From the NCBI RefSeq assembly GCF_027570075.1, contig NZ_JAKMUS010000011.1:1-64000 (forward strand): DNA of 64,000 bases, written 5' to 3'. A program made the translations under genes and the position numbers. This document shows, one piece after another, positions 16,633 through 25,700 of the stretch (positions within the stretch are counted from its first letter, which is position 1; the number at the start of each line of letters is the position of its first letter). The DNA is from Corynebacterium meitnerae (GTDB taxonomy: Bacteria; Actinomycetota; Actinomycetes; Mycobacteriales; Mycobacteriaceae). Below the pieces are notes generated by a model, which had not been told where the DNA came from, did no database searches, and saw nothing but the letters and a program-made list of their open reading frames with translations.

Positions 16633-17955
16633 ATGGCCAAGCACTCACTTGATACTCCTGCTTCCGTTTCGCGCCGGTTGGAGGTTCCTGGTCCGTCACC
16701 GGAGGTGGAGGCGGAGCGGCGCCGTTCGTTGCGGATCTACAAGGCGTGGATGACGGGGTTGCTCGTCTTCGCGGCGATCGTTTTCCTGGCCTGTTCGTGG
16801 TGGACTGATCACGCTGGTGGGGATGTGCCGGGGTGGGTCGGTTATGTCCGGGCCGCGGCGGAGGCCGGCATGGTGGGCGGCCTTGCGGACTGGTTCGCGG
16901 TGACGGCGCTGTTCCGTTATCCGATGGGTATTCCGATTCCGCATACGGCGCTTGTGCCGCGGAAGAAGGACCAGATTGGTGGGGCTTTGTCGGAGTTCGT
17001 GGGGGAGAACTTCCTGAATGCGCAGTTGATTACGGAGAAGGTCTCTGAGGCCAATGTGCCGGAGAAGATCGGTGCCTGGTTGGCGCAGCCGGCGAATGCG
17101 GAGAAGGTCTCAGAGCAGGTTGGTCGGTTCACGGCGAATGCGGTGGGCGCGATTGATCCGGCGGATGCGGAGGCCCTGATTAATCAGCAGGTGATTGATC
17201 GTTTCGCGGAGCCCGCGTGGGGGCCACCGTTGGGTAGGATGCTGGATTCACTCATCGCGGATGGCAAGGTTGAGCCGGTTGTGCAGGAGATCATCACGTG
17301 GGGTCGCGGCAAGGTCGGGGAGATGGAAGACACGGTTGTCTCCATGATCGATGACCGCATGCCGCGGTGGGCGCCGCGTTTTGCCAAGGATCTTGTGGGC
17401 GAGCGGGTGTACCGCGAGCTCGTGGATTTCATGGAGGAAATTGATACGGATCCGCAGCATGATGCGCGTCGCGCGATTCGCCAGATGCTCTCGCAGTTCG
17501 CGCAGGATCTGCAGTTTGATGCCGCCATGATCACCCGGGTTGAGGGCCTGAAGCAGGACATCATGGGCTCACGCGCGGCACAGAATCTTGCGGGAGAGAT
17601 GTGGTCAGCCGTATCGCAGTCGCTTATCGACGCCGCCGTCGACCCCTCCTCCCTCCTCCGCCGCCGCGTCGCCGAATTGGCCCAGGAGTGGGGCGAGCGG
17701 ATCACCACTGATGCTCAGCTGCGGGAAGAGCTGGATCGTCGAATTAAGGGCGGTGCCCGCTTCGTCGCAGACAACTACGCGGATGACATCACTGGGATCA
17801 TCTCCGACACGATTGAGCGGTGGGATGGCAAGGAAGCAGCAGAGAAGATCGAGCTGATGGTGGGTAAGGATCTGCAGTTCATTCGCATGAACGGCACGAT
17901 TGTCGGCGCGCTGGCCGGGTTGGCTATTTACACTGTGAGTCAGTTCCTGTTCTAA
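16633..17955 (+). CDS. DUF445 family membrane-anchored protein
   Basis: 440 residues from ATG 16633. One transmembrane helix lies near residues 40-60 and a second at the very C-terminus (GTIVGALAGLAIYTVSQFLF region). Between them is the long, charged, largely helical DUF445 body, with the marker GGLADWFAVTALFR near residue 88. Function of the family is unknown; some members are inner-membrane proteins with helical repeats. No ribosome binding site is seen, and the start lies 15 bp beyond the sdh terminator, so it may be leaderless or start slightly later. Confidence 0.85.
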   Translation: MAKHSLDTPASVSRRLEVPGPSPEVEAERRRSLRIYKAWMTGLLVFAAIVFLACSWWTDHAGGDVPGWVGYVRAAAEAGMVGGLADWFAVTALFRYPMGIPIPHTALVPRKKDQIGGALSEFVGENFLNAQLITEKVSEANVPEKIGAWLAQPANAEKVSEQVGRFTANAVGAIDPADAEALINQQVIDRFAEPAWGPPLGRMLDSLIADGKVEPVVQEIITWGRGKVGEMEDTVVSMIDDRMPRWAPRFAKDLVGERVYRELVDFMEEIDTDPQHDARRAIRQMLSQFAQDLQFDAAMITRVEGLKQDIMGSRAAQNLAGEMWSAVSQSLIDAAVDPSSLLRRRVAELAQEWGERITTDAQLREELDRRIKGGARFVADNYADDITGIISDTIERWDGKEAAEKIELMVGKDLQFIRMNGTIVGALAGLAIYTVSQFLF

Positions 17956-18020
17956 GCTCGACTTTTGTTGGGTCTAATAACCCGCCATCTGAACCGTCGT
18001 AGAAAGGCTTTGATCCCACC

Positions 18021-18344
18021 ATGACCTTGCTCCAGCTCTCGAATGTGCCGCTTGAGACGTGGATCATGCTTTCGCCGACACTGCTGCGCCAGTTCCTCAT
18101 GGCAATCGTGGGTGTGGCGGGCATCGTGGGTGCTGTGATGGCTGGTGTCACGCGCGATGATGCCTTCACTGCGGCGGACCGCATGCAGAAGTGGGCTTGG
18201 GTGGCCATCCTCGTGGTCAGCGGTATCGCCTGCCTGAGTGGCCTCGGATTCCTCGGCCTGATTGGCTGCGTGTTCATCGGTGTCTACTTCTTCGACGTGC
18301 GCCCGCAGATCAACAACATTCTGCGCGGCAATTACGGCTGGTAA
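18021..18344 (+). CDS. DUF2516 family membrane protein
   Basis: 107 residues with two clear transmembrane helices after an N-terminal amphipathic segment. The ending FDVRPQINNILRGNYGW is characteristic of the actinobacterial DUF2516 family, whose function is unknown. Ribosome binding site is AGAAAGG. The following DeoC-like gene starts 12 bp after its stop, so the two probably form one transcript. Confidence 0.85.
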   Translation: MTLLQLSNVPLETWIMLSPTLLRQFLMAIVGVAGIVGAVMAGVTRDDAFTAADRMQKWAWVAILVVSGIACLSGLGFLGLIGCVFIGVYFFDVRPQINNILRGNYGW

Positions 18345-18356
18345 GTAGGGGTACTC

Positions 18357-18998
18357 GTGGACGTTTCCTCGGAGGATCTTTCCTGGCTCTCCCAGCGCAT
18401 CGGTGTGTTCGATCCCCGTGCAAAGACAGCTGCAAAGACAGCTGCAAAGACAGCGCTGAGTAGTAGCAGCAGCATCGTTGATCAGCCGGAGGCAGGCATC
18501 GTCGTAGAGCCCACTGGTGTTTCAGCGGCAGTCGCCACTATCAGCACCGGCCCCGTCATTGCTCTCGTGGGCTGGCCCACAGGGCGTCACCACAGCCTCA
18601 TCAAAGCAGCGGAAGCACGCCTGGCAGTCCAAGACGGTGCAGGGGAGATCTGGCTTGCCGTGGACGCGGATGTGCTCGCAGCGGGGGAGAGCGGTGCCAG
18701 TGCCGTTATGGCGGACATCATCGCGGTGAGCCAGGTGGTGGATGCGCCGGCGAGGATGGGGGTGGTGTGTGAGGGGAGCGTCGATAAGCAGATGCTCGAT
18801 GCTCTCGCGCGCATGGCGGAGCGCGTCGACGCGGCGGTCCTTGCTGTGGCGGCTGGGGCGGAACTCCCGGAGACTACTTGCGAGCTGGCTGTCTATGGTG
18901 CGGACACTCTGGAGGGCGCGGTGGACGCGCTTTATGCGGGTGCGCAGCGAGTGTTTGTTACACCTGCAGGTCGTTCAGGAGAACATTCTCCCCGATGA
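18357..18998 (+). CDS. DeoC-like aldolase homologue lacking the catalytic lysine
   Basis: 213 residues, GTG start. The middle aligns with deoxyribose-phosphate aldolase: ALVGWPTGRHHSLIKAAEA corresponds to the VxFPxGxxxxxxKxAEx strand-helix, followed by AVQDGAGEIWLAVD. The later KTSTG segment that supplies the Schiff-base lysine is replaced by AVLAVAAGAEL, and the KPAGGVR region is absent. It is therefore probably not an active aldolase. The N-terminus carries a repeated AKTA sequence encoded by a 12-bp tandem repeat. Its 3' end overlaps the convergent gene 18958-19734 by 41 bp. Confidence 0.7.
   Translation: MDVSSEDLSWLSQRIGVFDPRAKTAAKTAAKTALSSSSSIVDQPEAGIVVEPTGVSAAVATISTGPVIALVGWPTGRHHSLIKAAEARLAVQDGAGEIWLAVDADVLAAGESGASAVMADIIAVSQVVDAPARMGVVCEGSVDKQMLDALARMAERVDAAVLAVAAGAELPETTCELAVYGADTLEGAVDALYAGAQRVFVTPAGRSGEHSPR
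18419..18454 (+). repeat. 12-bp in-frame tandem repeat, three units
   Basis: TGCAAAGACAGC repeated three times without change, encoding Ala-Lys-Thr-Ala units. Because the unit is a multiple of three, slippage would alter length without a frameshift. Confidence 0.9.
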
Positions 18999-19734
18999 TG
19001 GTCACGGCGAAACCGCCATCAACCACGTCGAAGCGCTCCACCTTCATCTGCCCAACAACTTGATCATTGAGGCCGCGCTCCAGCGCAACACTCACCGCAT
19101 CAGAGAAGAAATCAGGCAGCGTGCGGCCCAGTAGTTGGGTAGACACCGCTTCAAACACCGGCTGGCCATCCTGAATATGCGGGCGCAGTTCCACCGCAAA
19201 AGCACCGTTAGAGAACGTGATGGTGAACGTGCCACTTTCCGGATTGGCCTGCACCTTGGACACGGTCAGCATGCTATTGAGGTCAACGAAGCTTCCGTCA
19301 CTGGATTCCTCCAGCGAATCCCCTAGCTCGCGGCGAAGCATGTCGCGGACAACGGCCTGCGGCAGCATGGTGTTCACCACCACGCGATCAGCGTGCGGAT
19401 TATCCTCGTCAAGAGCGAGCCCCGTCGCATCAATGGTTGCTGCCGGGGTGCCCGCGATATAAGAACTATCCGGGGTCAGCGTGGAGGGCAGATCAAGGTT
19501 GATGTGATGAATCTTCCCGCTGGCCAGCCCAAACAAGACGGGCATTGCGCCGAAACGGACCGTGGGCTCACGCTCCACAGTCACAGAATCGGGCGCGTTG
19601 TCCAGAAAATCAGATTTGATCTGCTGTGCGATGAACATGCGGAGGCCGATCTCCAGAATGAAAAACAGCACGATCAACGCGCCGAAAATGCCCAGGGCGA
19701 TTTTGATACCCCGATGAGATTTCGTGCGTGTCAT
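18958..19734 (-). CDS. DUF2993 / LmeA-like lipid-binding protein
   Basis: 258 residues. A basic N-terminus and one signal-anchor helix (about 11-31) are followed by an extracytoplasmic domain of the DUF2993 type, whose beta-rich TULIP-like fold binds phospholipids. The mycobacterial homologue LmeA affects lipomannan elongation. Typical features are the alternation of acidic strands and the C-terminal segment GGFAVTIIGENVLLNDLQV. The stop lies inside the 3' end of the convergent DeoC-like gene. Confidence 0.8.
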   Translation of the reverse strand: MTRTKSHRGIKIALGIFGALIVLFFILEIGLRMFIAQQIKSDFLDNAPDSVTVEREPTVRFGAMPVLFGLASGKIHHINLDLPSTLTPDSSYIAGTPAATIDATGLALDEDNPHADRVVVNTMLPQAVVRDMLRRELGDSLEESSDGSFVDLNSMLTVSKVQANPESGTFTITFSNGAFAVELRPHIQDGQPVFEAVSTQLLGRTLPDFFSDAVSVALERGLNDQVVGQMKVERFDVVDGGFAVTIIGENVLLNDLQV

Positions 19735-19775
19735 GAAACGCCATTGTGCACGACGTATATGCCAGTGCCAAGTAT

Positions 19776-19820
19776 TATCCCGCCAAACATCCTGTGAGTT
19801 TCCTGGATGCTGGCGGGATA
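19776..19820. terminator. Hairpin downstream of the DUF2505 gene
   Basis: TATCCCGCC..ATCC pairs with GGAT..GGCGGGATA around a 12-nt loop. It lies 22 bp after the DUF2505 stop. T-tracts are weak on both sides, so terminator function is only probable. Confidence 0.5.
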
Positions 19821-19842
19821 TTTGACGGGCCTTGGTTGGGCA

Positions 19843-20334
19843 CTAGAGGTTTTCGGCGATCCACTTCTCAGTCAGTTCGCCTTCCTGGTTGAACAGGTCA
19901 CCCAGAGCCTCGCCGACCTTCGGCTCAATGGCCGGACCCATGAACGGGATGTTCACGGAGACCTCGTTGTCGTAGCTCAGCGTCGTGGTCTCGCCAGCGC
20001 CAGCCAGCTTGATGGTGCCGCCAAAGTCAACCGGGGTGCCCTTGACGTCAGCGGTGTAGGTCACCTCAGCGGCCTCGCCCTCGAGTGCGCCGATGTTGAC
20101 CACGCGCTTCACCTTCAGCGCCTGGGACACCATGGCCTGCACGGCTTCCGGCAGGACGGTGGTGGGCAGAACCTCGAAGAGGGTCACGGAGTTATCAGTG
20201 AACTCGTTGACCTCGCCTGCCTCAGGCGACAGGTTTGCTGCAATGAACTCCCAGTATGCGCGGGACGAGTACGCCTCGTGCACCTTTGCTACTTGCTGGT
20301 TGATGGTCACGGTGTTTTCGCTATGAGTTGCCAT
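19843..20334 (-). CDS. DUF2505 family protein
   Basis: 163 residues from MATHSENTV. It belongs to the actinobacterial DUF2505 family, related to START/SRPBCC lipid-binding folds: repeated strands such as TTTLSYDNEVSVNIPFMGP near the C-terminus and a helix near the start (VAKVHEAYSSRAYWEFI). Cytosolic. The start is only 24 bp from the GTG of divergent murB, so both mRNAs probably have very short or no leaders. Confidence 0.75.
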   Translation of the reverse strand: MATHSENTVTINQQVAKVHEAYSSRAYWEFIAANLSPEAGEVNEFTDNSVTLFEVLPTTVLPEAVQAMVSQALKVKRVVNIGALEGEAAEVTYTADVKGTPVDFGGTIKLAGAGETTTLSYDNEVSVNIPFMGPAIEPKVGEALGDLFNQEGELTEKWIAENL

Positions 20335-20358
20335 GCCAAACAGACTACCGTTGTTTGC

Positions 20359-21420
20359 GTGCATCAACATTCAGCGACTCCACCGGCCGAGCGACTTAGC
20401 GGCGTACGTTTAGCGGACCTGACCACGTTGCGCGTGGGCGGTGCCCCGCGTGAGGCGTTTCGCGCGCGTACTTCAGAGGAGCTTGCGCGCACAGTTTCGC
20501 TTCTCGACGTATCCCGCACCCCCCTCCTCATCGTCGGCGGTGGTTCCAACCTCGTTGTGGCTGACGGCGACCTTGATCTTGTTGTGGTGATCGCCGCCAA
20601 TGACGGTATTGAGGTCAACGCCGGTGGCGTGCCCGGCCTTGTTCGTGCCGGTGCTGGTGCCGTGTGGGACGACGTTGTGGCCGCCACGGTAGAGGCGGGC
20701 CTGTCCGGTATTGAAACGCTGTCCGGTATTCCGGGCTCCGCCGGTGCCACCCCGGTGCAGAACGTCGGCGCCTATGGTGCGGAAGTCTCCGACGTGCTCA
20801 CGCGCGTCCACCTGTACAACCGCGAAACCGGCGAGACTGAGTGGGTACCCGCCAGCTCCCTTGAGTTGGCATACCGCTATTCCAACCTGAAGTTCACCGG
20901 CCGCGCGGTTGTCCTGGATATTGAGATGCAGCTCGCGCCCGCTGACCTGTCGATTCCTCTGCGTCACCTGGGCGGGGAGCGCCTTCCGCTTGCCGAAGCC
21001 CGCGCGGACATCCTCCGCGTCCGCGCCTCCAAGGGGATGGTGTTGGACGCGGCTGATTATGACACCTGGTCCGCCGGTTCCTTCTTCACCAACCCGATCG
21101 TGCCCGTGGCCGTCGCTGACGAGGTCGCCCGCACCGTCGGCCCCGACGCCGCCACCATGCCGCGCTACCCCCAGCCCGACGGCATGGTGAAGTTGTCCGC
21201 CGCCTGGATCATCGAACGCGCCGGCTTCCCCCGTGGTTTCCCGGGCGACGATGCACCAGCACGCCTGTCCACCAAGCACACCCTGGCACTGACCAACCGC
21301 GGATCCGCCACCACCGACGACATCGTCGACCTGGCCCGCACCATCCGCGACGGTGTCCGCGACCGCTTCGGCGTCACCCTCGTACCGGAGCCGGTGTGGG
21401 TGGGTGTTTCCCTGGACTAG
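20359..21420 (+). CDS. murB: UDP-N-acetylmuramate dehydrogenase
   Basis: 353 residues. MurB reduces UDP-GlcNAc-enolpyruvate to UDP-MurNAc with NADPH and FAD in peptidoglycan precursor synthesis. FAD-binding features are TTLRVGG near residue 23, LLIVGGGSNLV, and SGIPGSAGATPVQNVGAYG; catalytic residues lie in SAGSFFTNP (Ser) and near the C-terminal TLVPEPVWVG. The frame is open far upstream, but that part overlaps the DUF2505 gene. GTG 20359 is preferred by length against C. glutamicum MurB; ATG 20323 is an alternative that would overlap the divergent gene. Confidence 0.93.
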   Translation: MHQHSATPPAERLSGVRLADLTTLRVGGAPREAFRARTSEELARTVSLLDVSRTPLLIVGGGSNLVVADGDLDLVVVIAANDGIEVNAGGVPGLVRAGAGAVWDDVVAATVEAGLSGIETLSGIPGSAGATPVQNVGAYGAEVSDVLTRVHLYNRETGETEWVPASSLELAYRYSNLKFTGRAVVLDIEMQLAPADLSIPLRHLGGERLPLAEARADILRVRASKGMVLDAADYDTWSAGSFFTNPIVPVAVADEVARTVGPDAATMPRYPQPDGMVKLSAAWIIERAGFPRGFPGDDAPARLSTKHTLALTNRGSATTDDIVDLARTIRDGVRDRFGVTLVPEPVWVGVSLD

Positions 21421-21426
21421 CTTGCG

Positions 21427-22488
21427 TTAGTTAAGGCCGATAGGCGGCAAGTGCTTTCGCAGGTTCGGGTATGCGTCGAGAAGCAACATGCCCACGAGCG
21501 ACAGCGCACTGATCACACTTGAAAGCACCACCAGCGTCCCACCGAGGATGCGAAGCCAAGCTGGCCCCTCAGTGGGCTCCGTGGAGCTGGCCGCCGGCGG
21601 TTCCGGTGAAGGCGTCGGCGTGGGGGTGGAGTTCTGATCCGTCTTGGCGTCGAAGTCGATGGTGATTGGGTGCGGAGCCTTCGCTGCGTCGGTGGAACCC
21701 CCAGAGGTGTACCAGAAGGAAGACAAGCCGGTTTCGAATTGGAAGTCCACAAACTCTTGTGGCCATGCTCCCCACCCTGCGCCGGAACGAATCTGTGGTT
21801 TCTGCCCTGGGTCCACATCAATTTCGCGGCCCGCGAATTCAGGTGAAATAACAACGGATCCCGTTCCGTCAATGTGGACATCCTTAAATGTCGCGATTTG
21901 CATATCCTGACGGGGTTGTAGAGGGCGTTTTGTTAGTTTGACGCGATCAGAGCCGTAGCCGGACAGGTCTCCACGCAATTCGCCGGTGCCGCCTGAATTG
22001 ACCACAAGGCGTGGATTGGTGATGCTGAATACTGACAATCCTCCCAAGAAGTTGAAGCTCATTGAGCCTTCCCACTCGATCGTGGCAGAGCCATCCGGAT
22101 TGATAGCGCCGTGACCGCCTGAAAACTCAACAACCTGCTGTGCATTACCCATGCGGAGGAAGTTGTTCTTGGTATTCCAGGTAGGAGACGTGACGGAGTC
22201 GCCGTTGATTATTTTGATGGCCACGTTTCCTTCGCTGCTTGAGTAGGTCCCCTTCTTGCCGTCGGAGATACCAGCAGTGAGGTAGTTGACACCACCAACT
22301 GGCGGGCGTTTTTGAAGCTGATCATTAATTGACCAACGCAGCTGGGCACCCTTGATGGCTCGTATTTCCTGCGGAGCGGGGGTGGCTTCTTGAGCATGAG
22401 CGCTTGTGGTCGTTGGCATGAGTAGACCCGAAATGATTACGAGCACCATAAACAGTGCCGCCCATATACGCCTTGCGGAGATAGACAT
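21427..22488 (-). CDS. HtaA-domain haem-binding surface protein (single domain)
   Basis: 353 residues: signal peptide (MSISARRIW to about 32), one HtaA domain (about 48-220), a Thr/Pro/Ser-rich linker (270-300), a transmembrane helix (about 311-336) and a short basic tail. HtaA domains bind haem at the corynebacterial surface using conserved Tyr and His; a His is kept here at 126 in FSGGHGAIN. The layout resembles C-terminally anchored HtaA-type proteins such as ChtA/HtaC. A DtxR-like site lies 59 bp upstream, pointing to expression in low iron. The N-terminus, HtaA domain and anchor closely match the larger neighbour at 22783-26166, so one arose from the other. It converges on murB with 6 bp between stops. 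Confidence 0.88.
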   Translation of the reverse strand: MSISARRIWAALFMVLVIISGLLMPTTTSAHAQEATPAPQEIRAIKGAQLRWSINDQLQKRPPVGGVNYLTAGISDGKKGTYSSSEGNVAIKIINGDSVTSPTWNTKNNFLRMGNAQQVVEFSGGHGAINPDGSATIEWEGSMSFNFLGGLSVFSITNPRLVVNSGGTGELRGDLSGYGSDRVKLTKRPLQPRQDMQIATFKDVHIDGTGSVVISPEFAGREIDVDPGQKPQIRSGAGWGAWPQEFVDFQFETGLSSFWYTSGGSTDAAKAPHPITIDFDAKTDQNSTPTPTPSPEPPAASSTEPTEGPAWLRILGGTLVVLSSVISALSLVGMLLLDAYPNLRKHLPPIGLN

Positions 22489-22546
22489 GAGCCTTCCTTG
22501 GGTTTAGGGGATTGAGAACATGACCGCGGGAACCCGCGGGGTCAGA

Positions 22547-22565
22547 TGAATAAAGGGTAACCTAA
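22547..22565 (-). promoter_or_regulatory. DtxR-like iron operator of HtaA gene 1
   Basis: On the minus strand TTAGGTTACCCTTTATTCA; 13 of 19 positions match a DtxR consensus, with a perfect left half TTAGGTTA. It lies 58-77 bp before the ATG. The equivalent site before the second HtaA gene is at the same distance. Confidence 0.5.
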
Positions 22566-22636
22566 GTAAGTATCAATCAAAATATCTAGTGGGGTTCGGG
22601 GGTGGGGGCGTCCCCGCCGGGCGAGCTTTCGGCTCC

Positions 22637-22706
22637 GTTTGACTATGTGCCCCGCCGTCCATCCGCGAACTGGGCTTTTGTTGCGCGCGGGGTGACATGG
22701 TCAAAC
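22637..22706. repeat. 70-bp palindromic element, copy 2 (solo, HtaA-linked)
   Basis: Ends GTTTGACTAT ... ATGGTCAAAC (one mismatch). The core reads GCGAACTGGGCTTTTG then GCGCGCGG. It is closest to copy 3: both read GTTTGACTATGTGCCC and carry the same flanks (GAGCTTTCG or TAGCTTTCG on the left, CCGCAGCC on the right). Confidence 0.85.
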
Positions 22707-22731
22707 CAATTCCGCAGCCCAAAAACGACGC

Positions 22732-22762
22732 AGCCCCTTCCCACATGTACGGGAAGAGGCTC
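22732..22762 (-). terminator. Terminator of the large HtaA gene
   Basis: AGCCCCTTCCC / GGGAAGAGGCT stem (one mismatch, loop ACATGTAC), 20 bp after the stop of the 22783-26166 gene. On the minus strand TTTTT follows after about 11 nt. The same structure recurs at 26407-26436. Confidence 0.75.
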
Positions 22763-22782
22763 GCGTGGCGTTCGGCTAGACC

Positions 22783-25700
22783 TTAGTTGAGGCCGATTGA
22801 GGGCAGGTGCTTGCGCAGGTCTGGGTATGCGTTAAGAAGCAGCATGCCCACGAGCGAAAGTGCGCTAATCACGCTTGAAAGGACCGCCAGCGTCCCGCCG
22901 AGGATTCGGAGCCAGGCTGGGACATCAGAAGATTCCGATGGGCTAGGCGTTGGTGGCTCCGGTGCAGGATCCGGAGTGGTTGTAGAGCCCTCATCACTCG
23001 TAGTTCCGAAGCCAAAGGTGATTGGATGCGGAACCTTGGCGCTATCTGAGGAGCCTCCAGAGGAGTACCAGTAGGAGGATAGGCCCGTTTTGAATTGGAA
23101 GTCCACAAACTCTTGTGGCCATGCTCCCCATCCTGCTACGGAACGGTTTTGCGGGCGGTGACCTTCTGGCACTTCAATCTCCCGTCCTGCAAATTCAGGT
23201 GAGACGGTGAGGGAGCCAGATTCATCAATATGGACACTCTTGAACGTTGCAATTTGAACGTCCTCGCGGGGTTGCAGCGGGAGCTTCGTTAATGCAGTGC
23301 GATCCGTTTCATAACCGGACAAGTCACCACGCAGTTCTCCAGTTCCATCTGCGCTGATCACAAGTCGGGGGTTGGTAATGCTGAATACCGCCAAGCCTCC
23401 GTAGTAGTTGAGGCTCATTGAGCCTTCCCATTCGATCGTGGCAGAACCATCTGGATTGATAGAGCCGCGTCCACCTGAAAGCTCCACGACCTGCTGTGCA
23501 TTTTCTGTACCGAGGAAGTCAGCCTTGGTCTTCCACGTAGGAGACGCGACGGAGTCACCGTTGACAATTTTGATGGCTACGTCCCCGTTGTTGGCGGAGT
23601 AGGTTGCTTCCGTTCCATCGGAAATATCAGCTGAGAGGTAGTTGACTCCTCCGGCGGGCGGACGGTGTTGGAGCTCGTCGTTGAAAGCCCAGCGCATCTT
23701 TGCGTCCTTGACGGATCGTGCTTTCGGTGGGGTTGGGGTTTCACCTGAGTTCCCTGTCTGTTTCACAGTCAATGTTGCCGGGGAAGTGAAGATATCACCG
23801 GCATCGTTCACAGCGTGTGCTCGGACGCGAACCGAATGCATATCGGAAGAAGCTTTAGACAGAGTGAGTACTGATGTGGTGTCGTTGGTTGCGACGGTGG
23901 TGTCGTCGTCAAGCGAAATATCTGCCCAGAACCCGTTGGAGTATCGTTGCCACACGATCTTGGTAGCTGGTGGGTGAGATGCGAAGCTTGCACTGAATGC
24001 GGCTTGCTCACCTGGAACAACGGTGATGTCCTTCGGGTGTTGGGTCACTGCTGGTGCACCCGTCACGGTGATGGTTGCGGTATCGGACACCACATCCCCA
24101 CGTTTAGTGCGTTCAACCGCACGGAATTGCGCGCCGTTGTCGGCAGCGGTCACCTTGGCAGTGAACTCATCGCCAGTTTCTCCATTGATATCGACGAAGG
24201 AGCTTTCGCCAGCACGCTTGACCTGCCAGTGACGAGTGCTGGCCAGATCCGTCTTCGTCGCTTCCGCACTTAGGGTTACTGAACCTTCGCTGGCGCGTCC
24301 CAGGTTGATAGTTGTGGACTCCGGCGAAGCAGTGAACGACGGCGATGTTCCAAGCAACTCAAAGCGCCTCAAACCAGCGTTCTTGGTCTCAGGGTCCGTC
24401 ACCTGGAAGACCACGGATCCGTCTGAGGAGACCGTGAGTGGGAATGTTGGTTGCGGAGACAAACCGGCATTAGACGTATCGGGGAATTGGTAACGGTGGA
24501 TATGGGCGCCGTCACGGAGAACGTACAGGGCCTTATCCCGGCCGAGCACATATTGGAAGCCCGATGTCGGATCGAAAGTTGCGGCGTAGGCTGCAGTATT
24601 TTCCCAGTTAGGAAGGGTGAATTCTTCGCCTGCCTCGGCTTCATCGTCTTCTACAGTGACTACCTGCAGGTCACCGTAGAAAAGATCAGCGGTGCTAAGA
24701 AGGACGTGCTTATCGTCGATTAGCTGAGCAATGGAGTACGCAGTTCCTAGCAGTGCCTGCTTTGAGGGAGTGGTGCCTGCGATCGGTGTTGCAAATGTTT
24801 GCTTGCCTGCGCGCTCAAGGAGAAACGCTGGCATGCCTTTACGTTTCGTGCTTCCCGCAGTTTGGTAGGTGCCACCGAGTGCTGCAACGTACACGCCGTC
24901 GCCCATGGGAATGATATTCATCGGCTGGAAGGACTCACTGGTGAACATTGACGGGCTGAGCATGAAGGGCTGTTGTTCGCCGATTCGACGGGATTCAAGG
25001 TTCAGGGGTGCGATTGTTTCGTTCCAGTCCTCCCCGTCCAGATACACGAACCCAATCTTCTTCGGATTGTTCGTGCCAGTGTCGATTGCGACAACAAGCT
25101 CGTTTTCGTGAGGGTCCCAGACGATCGAGCCGATACGGCGGTAGTCCGGGTCGTCGGTAAGCGTGGCGACGGTACTGACCTGGGTCTGCTTGGTTTCAGG
25201 GTTGTAGTGAGCCCGTTTGATGTCGATATTGCTCAGTCCCGCACGGTTCGCACCCAGCGAGAAGTCACCGTAGAAAACTGACTCAGTTTCGGGATCGTAG
25301 GCAAAACGGGCAGAAGTTGATTTGCTCACCGGCAATGGCTCGGAGGCAATCTCTTCCATGGTGCTGGCCTTGATATGCCGGAGGGTGAGCTCAGGCACCT
25401 CCGAAGTGATCTTGGAGTATTCGATGACGTGCAGTAGGTCATTCTTCGGCGAGGCGAAAGTGACGAATGGCTGTTCGTCCTGGGTGTTGCTTACCCATGT
25501 TTGATTCGGGGACAAGACAGGAATTCCGCCGGGAAGTTCCGGTCGTGAGGTAGAGGGTTTGCCTCCAGGTCCTTGGTACTCAATGGACACTGGATCGATT
25601 GGCGTGCCCTGTGGATAAAGGTCGATGAGAGAGGCCTGAAAAGTCGGAATCCGCTCCCACGTGGTCGCATTGTTTTCCGTTTTAGGGTTCGCGTCTGAAA

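Noticed and set aside
19807..20358. Upstream extension of the murB frame
   Set aside because: The extra residues overlap the DUF2505 gene in antisense and have no counterpart in MurB.
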